Assembly (NCBI GenBank): GCA_014190235.1 | Contig: BJGC01000021.1 | Location: 1 to 37,021, forward strand | From: Actinomycetes bacterium | GTDB lineage: Bacteria > Actinomycetota > Acidimicrobiia > Acidimicrobiales > Ilumatobacteraceae | Direction: 5' to 3' | DNA length: 37,021 nucleotides | Shown here: piece after piece, positions 1 through 7,559 of the stretch | How the letters are laid out: every line of letters begins with the position of its first letter | Numbering within the stretch: the stretch's first letter is position 1 | Position numbers and translations under genes: made by a program | The notes under the pieces: generated by a model | What the model saw: only the letters and a program-made list of their open reading frames with translations | Databases searched by the model: none | Told to the model about the DNA's origin: nothing

Positions 1-79
1 ATCACATCAGCCTAAAGGTTAGCGGTGATGTGAATTGAAGCCTGCGCACATGGCTTCTATGCGACACAATAGGAAGACC

Positions 80-1813
80 ATGTCTGACCCTCTTCATGCC
101 GTTGCCGAGCGTTTTGCTCAGGCCTTTGCCACGGTGGCAGGCGACATTGCCGACCCAGTCGTGCGACCAAGTGATCATGCCGACGCCCAGATAAATGGCG
201 CGCTTGGGGTGGCCAAGAAACTCGGCAGTAATCCGCGCCAAGTTGCCAAAGATGTTCTTGTCGCAGCAGGTGATGTTAGCGACATGTGCTCAAGTCTAGA
301 AATCGCAGGACCTGGTTTTATTAACGTCACTTTGAGCAACGAGTTTTTATCAATTCAACTCCAGAGTGCGATGAACGACATGCATCTTGGCGTACATGTC
401 GCACCAACACGACTCACGGCAGCAGTTGACTACTCGGCTCCCAATGTCGCCAAAGAAATGCATGTTGGCCACTTGCGATCAACCGTGATTGGTGACTGTA
501 TTGTTCGTTTGCTTGAATTCGTGGGACACACCGTGATTCGCGAAAATCACATTGGTGACTGGGGAACCCCGTTTGGCATGTTGATCGAGCACCTCATTGA
601 CATGGGACAAGATACTGCCGCGCAAGAACTGGGAGTCGGAGACCTTGACGGCTTTTATCGGGCGGCTCGCAATGCATTTGACTCCGATGACGCATTTAAA
701 GATCGCGCACGTGCACGAGTGGTGTTATTACAGAGCGGAGACGCAGAGACGCTGCACTTGTGGCGAACACTTGTGTCGGAGAGCACACGATATTTCAATC
801 ATGTGTATCGACTGCTTGACGTGTTGCTAACTGATGCAGACATCATGGGAGAAAGTTCTTACAACGATCTATTAGCGCCAGTTGTTGAGCGATTGCGCGA
901 GGCGAAATTATTAGAAGTCAGCGATGGCGCCGATGTCGTGTTTCCGGCGGGGTTCACCAATCGCGATGGCCATCCGCTGCCCCTTATTATCCGTAAAGGA
1001 GATGGCGGATACAACTACGCCACATCGGACTTGGCCTGCGTCATCGATCGCACTGAGCGACTAGACGCCTCTCTCCTTATATATGTCGTTGGTGCACCGC
1101 AGGCACAGCACCTGAGCATGGTGGCGGCTGTTGCTGCACAGGCAGGATGGCTGACGCCTCCCGCGCACATGGTGCATGTCGCTTTTGGCAATGTGCTCGG
1201 AGATGACGGAAAAATGCTGAAGAGTCGTGCTGGTGACACCGTAAAACTTGCTGCACTACTAGAAGAGGCCGTCGAGCGGGCGGCAAAGGCGATTGCACAA
1301 AAGAACCCAGATATGCCAGAGCAAGAGCGTGCACAGGTAGCGCACATGATCGGAATCGGCGCAGTGAAGTATTCAGACCTAAGCACAGACCGAGTAAAGG
1401 ATTACGTTTTTGATTGGGAACGGATGCTGAGTTTCGATGGCAATACAGCACCGTATTTACAATATGCGCACGCTCGTATGTGCAGTATCTTTCGGCGTGC
1501 CGGCATTGAACGTGAATCTGTCAGATCTGTGTCTCCAATTATTCTCGAACCGCGCGAGCATGCGCTTGCTATTCGCATGTTGCAATTTGATTCAGCGGTG
1601 TGGGATGCGCTTGAAAAATACTCTCCACATCGCTTGTGCACGTACCTTTACGAACTGGCAACTGATTTCACCGCTTTCTACGAACATTGTCCCGTACTCA
1701 AAGCAGACACAGAAGAACAGCGACTCTCACGCCTTGCATTGTGTGATTCTGCCGCGCGCGTGCTGGAGTGCGGACTAAATCTTCTTGGCATTCGCGCACC
1801 GGAGCAGATGTGA
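80..1813 (+). CDS. argS: Arginyl-tRNA synthetase
   Basis: Class I aminoacyl-tRNA synthetase that charges tRNA-Arg in the cytoplasm. The 577-residue length matches the family. An N-terminal Arg-tRNA-synthetase domain (about 1-90) precedes the catalytic core. The HIGH motif is HVGH (128-131) within the characteristic VDYSAPNVAKEMHVGHLRST block. The KMSKS-equivalent loop is KMLKSRAG (378-385), and a DALR anticodon-binding domain ends the protein. I chose ATG 80 because AGGA (71-74) lies 5 nt upstream and the protein then starts MSDPLHAV as in relatives; in-frame starts at 35 and 59 lack an SD. Its stop overlaps the lysA start by 4 nt (GTGA), so the two are probably cotranscribed and translationally coupled. 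The first 79 bases of the window hold no gene that I can support. Confidence 0.96.
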   Translation: MSDPLHAVAERFAQAFATVAGDIADPVVRPSDHADAQINGALGVAKKLGSNPRQVAKDVLVAAGDVSDMCSSLEIAGPGFINVTLSNEFLSIQLQSAMNDMHLGVHVAPTRLTAAVDYSAPNVAKEMHVGHLRSTVIGDCIVRLLEFVGHTVIRENHIGDWGTPFGMLIEHLIDMGQDTAAQELGVGDLDGFYRAARNAFDSDDAFKDRARARVVLLQSGDAETLHLWRTLVSESTRYFNHVYRLLDVLLTDADIMGESSYNDLLAPVVERLREAKLLEVSDGADVVFPAGFTNRDGHPLPLIIRKGDGGYNYATSDLACVIDRTERLDASLLIYVVGAPQAQHLSMVAAVAAQAGWLTPPAHMVHVAFGNVLGDDGKMLKSRAGDTVKLAALLEEAVERAAKAIAQKNPDMPEQERAQVAHMIGIGAVKYSDLSTDRVKDYVFDWERMLSFDGNTAPYLQYAHARMCSIFRRAGIERESVRSVSPIILEPREHALAIRMLQFDSAVWDALEKYSPHRLCTYLYELATDFTAFYEHCPVLKADTEEQRLSRLALCDSAARVLECGLNLLGIRAPEQM

Positions 1814-3081
1814 GCCCGGTCCCAATGCGTTTGTTGCCCGACAACTCGCACGCCGAGTCTGACGGCGCACTCAGCATCGGTGGATGTCGCATTGATTCGT
1901 TGGCGTCGCAATACGGGACGCCACTCTTTGTGTATGACGAAACACACATACGTTCTCGTGCTCGCGAAGCCGTTGCAGAGTTTGGGTCAGATCGTGTCAT
2001 CTACGCCACCAAGGCGTTCCTCTGCACGGCAATGGCTCGGCTCATTCACGAAGAAGGATTGTTACTCGATGTCGCTACGGGTGGTGAATTGTTTACGGCT
2101 CTGCGCGCAGGCGTGCCAGCAAGTCGCTGTGTCATGCACGGTAACAACAAAAGTATTGAAGAATTGCGCTACGCCATGTCCGAAGGCGTCCGACATATTG
2201 TTGTCGACAGTTTTGATGAGATAGACCGCATTGAAGCACTTCACCGCACTGGTTTGCCCGCGCCACGTGTGCAACTACGAATCACGCCAGGCGTCCATGT
2301 GCACACGCATGAGTTTGTTCAAACAGGCCAGGACGACAGCAAGTTCGGCTTTAATCTCAACAACGGTGATGCTCATCGCGCTATTGAGCGCGTGCGTGCG
2401 TGTACGGCAATCGATCTGGTTGGTATTCATTGCCACATTGGATCAAACGTCTTTGACGCAGAGAATTTTGCTAAAGCAAGTGAGGTGATGGTGAATCTGT
2501 TTGCCACACTTGACTTGCCAGAACTCACTCTTGGTGGGGGACTCGGCGTTGCGTACACCGAAGCAGAAACTGCACCGACCATCACGCAATGGGCATCAGT
2601 TTTGCGAAGTGCTACTGCTGCGTTGCCTACAAGCACCATCGTCATGGTAGAGCCAGGTCGCTGCATTGTCGCTTCGAGTGCGATCACGGTCTACACCGTC
2701 GGTACTGTCAAGCCAATCGCAGGCATTCGCACGTATGTCGCAATTGATGGTGGCATGAGCGACAATCCACGCCCCGTTTTGTACGGAAGCGGATATGAGG
2801 TATTCGATCCGCAACGCGTACTGGCGGATCGACCAGAGCGTGCACGGGTGGTCGGAAAACATTGCGAGAGTGGCGATGTGCTGGTGAACGACGCATCCGT
2901 GCCACGCGAAGTATGCATAGGAGACCTTCTGGCAACTCCGGTGACTGGTGCATATGGCTATTCAATGGGCAGCACATACAACAAAGTGCCCCGTCCAGCA
3001 GTGGTATTTGTTGCCGATGGCGCATCGCGCGTTGTGGTGCGTCGCGAAACCTACGACGATCTCGTTCGTCTCGACCAATAG
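1810..3081 (+). CDS. lysA: Diaminopimelate decarboxylase
   Basis: PLP-dependent fold-type III decarboxylase converting meso-diaminopimelate to L-lysine, the last step of lysine synthesis (423 aa). Visible landmarks are the PLP lysine in YATKAF (K68), HCHIGSN, the glycine-rich phosphate loop GGGLG, EPGR, and the substrate-binding CESGD near the C-terminus. The start is taken as GTG 1810, which overlaps the argS stop as GTGA and has GGAG (1801-1804) 5 nt upstream; ATG 1825 is an alternative. The order argS-lysA-hom is conserved in actinobacteria such as M. tuberculosis (Rv1292-Rv1294). The stop codon TAG (3079-3081) is also the first half of a putative promoter box for hom. Confidence 0.95.
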   Translation: MSPVPMRLLPDNSHAESDGALSIGGCRIDSLASQYGTPLFVYDETHIRSRAREAVAEFGSDRVIYATKAFLCTAMARLIHEEGLLLDVATGGELFTALRAGVPASRCVMHGNNKSIEELRYAMSEGVRHIVVDSFDEIDRIEALHRTGLPAPRVQLRITPGVHVHTHEFVQTGQDDSKFGFNLNNGDAHRAIERVRACTAIDLVGIHCHIGSNVFDAENFAKASEVMVNLFATLDLPELTLGGGLGVAYTEAETAPTITQWASVLRSATAALPTSTIVMVEPGRCIVASSAITVYTVGTVKPIAGIRTYVAIDGGMSDNPRPVLYGSGYEVFDPQRVLADRPERARVVGKHCESGDVLVNDASVPREVCIGDLLATPVTGAYGYSMGSTYNKVPRPAVVFVADGASRVVVRRETYDDLVRLDQ

Positions 3082-3084
3082 GCT
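3079..3084 (+). promoter_or_regulatory. Putative -10 box of a leaderless hom transcript
   Basis: TAGGCT ends 6 nt before the ATG of hom (3091), and no Shine-Dalgarno sequence is visible between. This fits the TANNNT placement of leaderless actinobacterial promoters, with transcription starting at the A of ATG. No convincing -35 box is seen. The box overlaps the lysA stop. It is one of nine similar cases in the window. Confidence 0.45.
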
Positions 3085-3090
3085 ATTGCA

Positions 3091-4398
3091 ATGGCAATAT
3101 CACCATCATCTGAACCAGACATCGTGCGCCTTGGCTTACTGGGTTTTGGCAATGTTGGCGCGGCTTTTGTGCAGCTTGTTGTGCAACAAGCCGACACCAT
3201 TGAAGCTCGCACAGGCATTCGCTTAGAGATTGCACGTGTTGGAGTACGCAACCTCAGTGGTAGTCGACAGAAGCAACTCGTTCATGGAGTCATGTCAACA
3301 GATGTGCAAGCTCTCGTCGCCGATCCTGATGTCGATCTCATTGTCGAAGTCATGGGTGGGATCGACCCAGCGCGAGACCTCATTACATATGCACTCAAGA
3401 ACGCTAAGCCCGTCGTTACTGCAAACAAAACCCTGTTGTCGCAATTTGGAGCCGAATTATTCGCGGTCTCTGACTCGTGCGGCGTTGATTTACTCTTTGA
3501 AGCAGCAGTCGCTGGCGGAATCCCCTTTGTGCGTGCACTCCGCGAAAGTCTGCGCGGCGAACCAATCCGACGCGTGATGGGAATCGTCAATGGCACGACT
3601 AACTACATCTTGACAAAGATGACCGAAGACGGCGCTCAGTATGCCGACGCACTTGCCGAGGCACAGCAACTCGGATTCGCAGAGGCCGATCCGACTGCTG
3701 ATGTTGAGGGTCATGATGCTGCAGCAAAAGCAGCAATCATTGCATCAATCGCATTTGGCGCACATGTTGTTGTTGGCGATGTCTATTGTGAAGGCATCAG
3801 CAATATCACGGCTGCAGACATTTCGATTGCGCACCGCCTGGGATACGTTGTCAAATTGCTGGCCATTGCCGAACAAGCAGCAGGTTCCCAAGATGTTGCA
3901 GTGCGGGTGCATCCTGCCATGGTTCCCGTCACTCATCCTCTGGCAAGTGTGCGCGATAGCTACAACGCCGTGTTTATCGAAGGTGACGCCGTCGGATCAT
4001 TGATGTTTTACGGCCGCGGCGCTGGTGGAATGCCCACGGCAAGCGCAGTTCTTGGTGATGTCATTGACGCTGCCGTTAATTTGCGCAAAGGAACACACGC
4101 TGATATTGGCACGTTCACTCAAGTACCAATCAAGGCAATCGCTGACATCTCATCGCAATATCTTTTGGGGTTTGATGTGGCTGACAAACCCGGAGTCCTT
4201 CACGCCATCACTGGTGTGTTTGCACGGCACGGCGTCAGCATCCGTCAAGCCGAACAAGAAGGAATTGGTGAAGACGCTCGCCTCGTGTTCATTACTCATG
4301 CAGCACGTGAATCAGATGTGCAGAATTGTCTGCGAGAGTTTGGCAAACTCGATGCAGTCAAAAAGTCGCTGGGTTTTATTCGCGTCATCGGGGAGTAG
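3091..4398 (+). CDS. hom: Homoserine dehydrogenase
   Basis: NAD(P)H-dependent reduction of aspartate semialdehyde to homoserine, the branch point towards threonine and methionine (435 aa). The Rossmann motif GFGNVG is at 18-23. ANK (K113) and the catalytic segment ADPTADVEGHDAAAK (about 199-213, with D209 and K213) are present. An ACT domain from about 357 (FDVADKPGVLHAITGVF) suggests threonine feedback control, as known for this family. It follows lysA by 9 nt and precedes thrC with almost no gap. No SD is seen, but TAGGCT 6 nt upstream suggests that it can also be made from its own leaderless transcript. Confidence 0.96.
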   Translation: MAISPSSEPDIVRLGLLGFGNVGAAFVQLVVQQADTIEARTGIRLEIARVGVRNLSGSRQKQLVHGVMSTDVQALVADPDVDLIVEVMGGIDPARDLITYALKNAKPVVTANKTLLSQFGAELFAVSDSCGVDLLFEAAVAGGIPFVRALRESLRGEPIRRVMGIVNGTTNYILTKMTEDGAQYADALAEAQQLGFAEADPTADVEGHDAAAKAAIIASIAFGAHVVVGDVYCEGISNITAADISIAHRLGYVVKLLAIAEQAAGSQDVAVRVHPAMVPVTHPLASVRDSYNAVFIEGDAVGSLMFYGRGAGGMPTASAVLGDVIDAAVNLRKGTHADIGTFTQVPIKAIADISSQYLLGFDVADKPGVLHAITGVFARHGVSIRQAEQEGIGEDARLVFITHAARESDVQNCLREFGKLDAVKKSLGFIRVIGE

Positions 4399-4400
4399 TG

Positions 4401-5768
4401 GTGCAATACATATCAACACGTGGTGCCGCTCCATCTCTAGGTTTTGCTGATGTAGTGCTCGAGGGACTCGCCACCGACGGTGGTTTGTATGTGCCACAAT
4501 CCTGGCCAAGTCTGGGCACACACCGCCCGCGCGCATATGCCCAACTCGCCGCCAACGTGATGCAGCCATTTGTCGATCCTGACTTTAACAACAAGACCTT
4601 GCTCGAACTGTGCGAGCAGGCGTACTCCACATTTGGTGAGCCTCAAGTTGTGCCACTTGTTGAGATCGAGCCGAATCACTTTCTTCTTGAATTGTTTCAC
4701 GGGCCAACACTCGCATTCAAAGACATTGCCCTGCAGTTACTCGGACTTTTTTTTGACAGCATTTTGTCAGCACGCGGCGAACACATCACTGTCGTTGCAG
4801 CCACAAGTGGTGACACGGGCAGTGCTGCAATTGATGGAGTGAGCAAATGCAAAAACGTCGACATGGTAATTCTGTATCCGCATGGTCGCGTGAGTGATGT
4901 ACAACGCCGACAAATGACAACAGTTCAATCACCCAATGTCCATGCCATTGCTATTGACGGCACCTTTGACGATTGCCAAGACCTCGTAAAAGCGATGTTT
5001 AACGACACGGTATTTAGAAACACACATCGACTTGCAGCAGTCAACTCCATCAACTGGGCCAGAGTGATGGCTCAAATCGTGTACTACGTATCGGCATCTG
5101 ACCACTTCGCGAAACCAATTGACGTAACGGTGCCTACCGGAAATTTTGGCAATGTGTTGAGTGGTTGGATCGCCAAACAAATGGGAACACCATTGCACCA
5201 TCTTGTTGTTGCATCAAACTCCAACGACATTCTTACTCGTTTCTTTGAGAACCAAACAATGACCGTCACTGGTGTGACACCTAGTCTCAGCCCCAGCATG
5301 GACATTCAAGTATCGAGTAATTTTGAGCGACTATTATTCGAGATGAACGACCGCGACGGCGCACAAACAGCGCAGCAACTTCAACGGTTCCGAGAGCTTG
5401 GAACTTTTGCAGTCGAACCTGATCAATATGCGCAATGGATTGCCCCCAATTTTCGTGCTGGCCGATGCGACGATGCTCAAACACTGGCCACAATCAATGA
5501 TGTCTACGCTTCAAGCGGAATCCTCATCGACCCACATACGGCGGTTGGTGTGCACGTTGCGCGTCAACACATGAACCCAGATATACCAATGGTGACACTG
5601 GCAACAGCGCATCCAGCAAAGTTTCCAGACGCAGTTGAACAAGCAACAGGTGTGCGGCCACAGTTACCCGAGCATCTTGCCGATCTATTCGAGCGCCCCG
5701 AGCGTACACAATTATTGCCACTAGATCTCTTGGTTGTTCAAAAGTTCATTGCCTCAGTCGCGCACTGA
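4401..5768 (+). CDS. thrC: Threonine synthase (long type)
   Basis: PLP-dependent enzyme converting O-phosphohomoserine to threonine (455 aa). The N-terminus MQYISTRGAAPSLGF and the PLP lysine block FHGPTLAFKDIALQ (K107) identify the longer E. coli/Pseudomonas/yeast-type threonine synthase rather than the roughly 350-residue form common in actinobacteria. GTG 4401 is preferred because GGGGAG (4390-4395) lies 5 nt upstream; GTG 4398 directly before it overlaps the hom stop and is possible. The homoserine kinase gene thrB, which normally follows in this actinobacterial cluster, is not present here or elsewhere in the window. Confidence 0.95.
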   Translation: MQYISTRGAAPSLGFADVVLEGLATDGGLYVPQSWPSLGTHRPRAYAQLAANVMQPFVDPDFNNKTLLELCEQAYSTFGEPQVVPLVEIEPNHFLLELFHGPTLAFKDIALQLLGLFFDSILSARGEHITVVAATSGDTGSAAIDGVSKCKNVDMVILYPHGRVSDVQRRQMTTVQSPNVHAIAIDGTFDDCQDLVKAMFNDTVFRNTHRLAAVNSINWARVMAQIVYYVSASDHFAKPIDVTVPTGNFGNVLSGWIAKQMGTPLHHLVVASNSNDILTRFFENQTMTVTGVTPSLSPSMDIQVSSNFERLLFEMNDRDGAQTAQQLQRFRELGTFAVEPDQYAQWIAPNFRAGRCDDAQTLATINDVYASSGILIDPHTAVGVHVARQHMNPDIPMVTLATAHPAKFPDAVEQATGVRPQLPEHLADLFERPERTQLLPLDLLVVQKFIASVAH

Positions 5769-5774
5769 GCGCTG

Positions 5775-5803
5775 CTGCGAACTGGCTGCGTAGATCGTAA
5801 GAT
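5775..5803 (+). promoter_or_regulatory. Putative leaderless promoter of the SDR gene
   Basis: A -10 box TAAGAT (5798-5803) ends 6 nt before ATG 5810. A weak -35-like CTGCGA (5775-5780) sits 17 nt upstream of it. GATCGT occurs twice, 8 nt apart, around the -10 box (5793-5798 and 5801-5806). No SD is visible before the ATG. Confidence 0.45.
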
Positions 5804-5809
5804 CGTGCT

Positions 5810-6706
5810 ATGTCAAGTTCAAGTTCAAGTTCATCGCCGATCGCAGTAGTCACAGGTGCAAATTCAGGCATTGGGCGGGCCACCGCAATCCATCTTGCGT
5901 CTTGCGGATATGCCGTCTACGGAACAGTTCGCAGTATCGATCGTGCTGCGAAGGCCATCAGTATGGCTGAGCAGGCAGGCGTCACTATTGACTGGGTTGA
6001 GTTAGACATCGCAGACGACCTCAGCGTGAAAGATGGCTTTGCTCAAATTCTCCAAGGCGCTGGTCGAGTAGACGTGATGGTGAACAACGCAGGAGTTGGC
6101 GGCAATGCAGTTGTAGAGGAGTGTCCCCCTGCGTTGTATCAAGAAGTCATGAACATCAATTTGTGTGGAGCAGTGCGCTGTATTCAAGAAGTATTACCCG
6201 GAATGCGCCAGCGAAACTCAGGATGCATTGTGAACGTGTCATCTGTTGTCGGTCGTTTTGCTGCACTCGGGCAGGCACCGTATGTTGCATCCAAGTGGGC
6301 GCTCGAAGCAATGAGTGAAGCACTCGCCCAAGAGATTGCGCCGTTTGGAATTCGGGTAGCCATCGTTGAGCCAGGCATTACAAAGTCAGCAATCTTCGCA
6401 AAGAATATTGATGCCCCCAACTCGACTGGTGTGTACGACGCGCACTACCGCCGACTTTTTCAGTTCTATGCAGCAGGCATGGCGCAGTCAACGCAGCCAA
6501 CTGAAGTTGCAGAAGTCATCTTGCATGCAATACAGACAGCGAATCCACAATTGCGATACCCAGTGTCGTGGGGAGCAGCGGAAATGTTAAGCAAGAGACC
6601 AAATGTGAGCGATGCCGATTGGGTTGCACTCGGCGCAATTATTGAAGATAGTGACTACATCGCAGAATTTAAGCGACTCTTTGGCGTGGACATTGCAGCC
6701 AAATAA
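5810..6706 (+). CDS. SDR-family oxidoreductase
   Basis: Classical short-chain dehydrogenase/reductase, 298 aa, probably cytosolic. It has the cofactor motif TGANSGIG (15-22), NNAG (92-95), catalytic serine in NVSS (144/145) and YxxxK (Y158, K162). The C-terminal extension past residue 250 is somewhat longer than in minimal SDRs. Substrate cannot be inferred. The protein begins with eight serines, six of them encoded by three perfect copies of TCAAGT. It lies where thrB sits in related actinobacteria but is not a kinase, so it does not replace it. It probably starts as a leaderless transcript. Confidence 0.88.
   Translation: MSSSSSSSSPIAVVTGANSGIGRATAIHLASCGYAVYGTVRSIDRAAKAISMAEQAGVTIDWVELDIADDLSVKDGFAQILQGAGRVDVMVNNAGVGGNAVVEECPPALYQEVMNINLCGAVRCIQEVLPGMRQRNSGCIVNVSSVVGRFAALGQAPYVASKWALEAMSEALAQEIAPFGIRVAIVEPGITKSAIFAKNIDAPNSTGVYDAHYRRLFQFYAAGMAQSTQPTEVAEVILHAIQTANPQLRYPVSWGAAEMLSKRPNVSDADWVALGAIIEDSDYIAEFKRLFGVDIAAK
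5813..5830 (+). repeat. Hexanucleotide repeat (TCAAGT)x3
   Basis: Three perfect tandem copies of TCAAGT directly after the ATG of the SDR gene, followed by a partial copy (TCA). The unit encodes Ser-Ser, so gain or loss of a copy would stay in frame. Confidence 0.8.
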
Positions 6707-6720
6707 TTGAGATCAAAGCC

Positions 6721-7332
6721 TTATTGAACGATTGATCGAATGTGTCGGGCGGCGGCCAAGAATTGCTGCATGATCTGGCCGAGATCTTGTTTTTCTAGTT
6801 CGTTGCCATCTTCGTCTTCTTCATCGTCTTCGATAATGCGTCGGACAACCCAGACGTCGGTGCGGACCGACTCTTCGATGCCGTCAACTTTTGGAGAAGG
6901 AGTGACTTCGATGTCGATGCAATCAGGAAGTGGATCTGACAGATCCTTGATGAGTTTGATGACGGTGTCGGTGTCAAAAGGCATTCCGGAATTGGCCAGG
7001 ACGGCAACTTCTGCGACGTATTCGTCGTATTCGTGATCTTTTGTGGGCTGACCAACGAATATCTCAAGGTCTCCTAAAGTCACTCCGATTGGTTCTGGGA
7101 AGACAATGAGTTCGTTCTCCCAGCCGTCTTTTAATACGTATGGGTTGTAGTCGGGACCCCGAACGGGAAGAACTTTTGGTGTGGGCTCCACGATGGGCAA
7201 GACAACTCCGCCTTCTAATACCAACCAGTCAACCACTACCAGAATGTCGGCCACAAGATAATTGGGATAGGACTGTTCGCCTAATTTGTAGTATCCCTCG
7301 ATGGCTGGTGAGTGTTTGTCTTGTTGGGTCAT
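6721..7332 (-). CDS. Hypothetical acidic protein
   Basis: I do not recognise this 203-residue protein. It is strongly acidic, with a cluster of Asp/Glu near the C-terminus (IIEDDEEDEDGNELEKQD) followed by a short basic, amphipathic-looking tail. There is no signal peptide or membrane segment. The N-terminal half is rich in Val, Leu and Pro. ATG 7332 has a perfect AGGAGG (complement at 7341-7346) with 8-nt spacing, one of the best ribosome binding sites in the window, so I take it as real and well translated. An in-frame ATG at 7353 lies upstream of that site and is rejected. It is convergent with the SDR gene and divergent from topA, sharing with topA an intergenic region that holds an unusual alternating purine-pyrimidine tract. 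Confidence 0.75.
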   Translation of the reverse strand: MTQQDKHSPAIEGYYKLGEQSYPNYLVADILVVVDWLVLEGGVVLPIVEPTPKVLPVRGPDYNPYVLKDGWENELIVFPEPIGVTLGDLEIFVGQPTKDHEYDEYVAEVAVLANSGMPFDTDTVIKLIKDLSDPLPDCIDIEVTPSPKVDGIEESVRTDVWVVRRIIEDDEEDEDGNELEKQDLGQIMQQFLAAARHIRSIVQ

Positions 7333-7398
7333 GTATGACACCTCCTTGCACAATCACCATAACGAAAGGGTGCGTCACACGAAGTTGCTCACGAACTG

Positions 7399-7448
7399 AT
7401 ATACACGCGCGTACGTACGTGCACGTGTGTACGTACGCGCGCGCACAT
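7399..7448. repeat. 50-nt alternating purine-pyrimidine tract with 13-bp inverted repeat
   Basis: Every base from 7399 to 7448 alternates purine and pyrimidine without a break, mixing CG, TA, CA and GT steps. Inside it, CGCGCGTACGTAC (7406-7418) and GTACGTACGCGCG (7429-7441) are perfect inverted repeats around a 10-nt loop. Such tracts are known to form Z-DNA, and inverted repeats can form cruciforms, under negative supercoiling. It lies in the 227-bp gap between the divergent acidic-protein gene and topA. No U-run follows on either strand, so it is not an intrinsic terminator. Confidence 0.85.
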
Positions 7449-7489
7449 CCCGCGGGCGCCCGCCACCGCGCGAGGAAATATTTTTTAAG
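7449..7489. other. GC-rich overlapping palindromes next to an A/T tract
   Basis: Just downstream of the alternating tract lie CCCGCGGG (7449-7456), GGGCGCCC (7454-7461) and the perfect 12-nt palindrome GCGGGCGCCCGC (7452-7463). About 12 nt later comes an A/T-rich stretch, AAATATTTTTTAA (7477-7489). The remaining 70 nt to topA hold no promoter I can define with confidence. Together these look like structural or regulatory DNA of the divergent promoter region. Confidence 0.5.
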
Positions 7490-7559
7490 CCTTATGCCCA
7501 CTGAGTCACAGAGCATCATCGGCCTAACTATGACAAAGGGTGCCTGTATATAGAGGACC

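Noticed and set aside
35-79. ATG 35 or 59 as argS start
   Set aside because: The SD AGGA at 71-74 points to ATG 80, and the family N-terminus starts there.
5810-6706. A replacement homoserine kinase in the thrB position
   Set aside because: The protein is a clear SDR with TGxxxGIG and YxxxK and has no kinase motif.
7406-7441. 13-bp inverted repeat as a terminator hairpin
   Set aside because: No U-run on either side and it lies between divergent genes, where no transcript should end.
7452-7487. GC-rich palindrome followed by T6 as an intrinsic terminator
   Set aside because: The T-run is about 18 nt after the stem and no plus-strand gene ends upstream.
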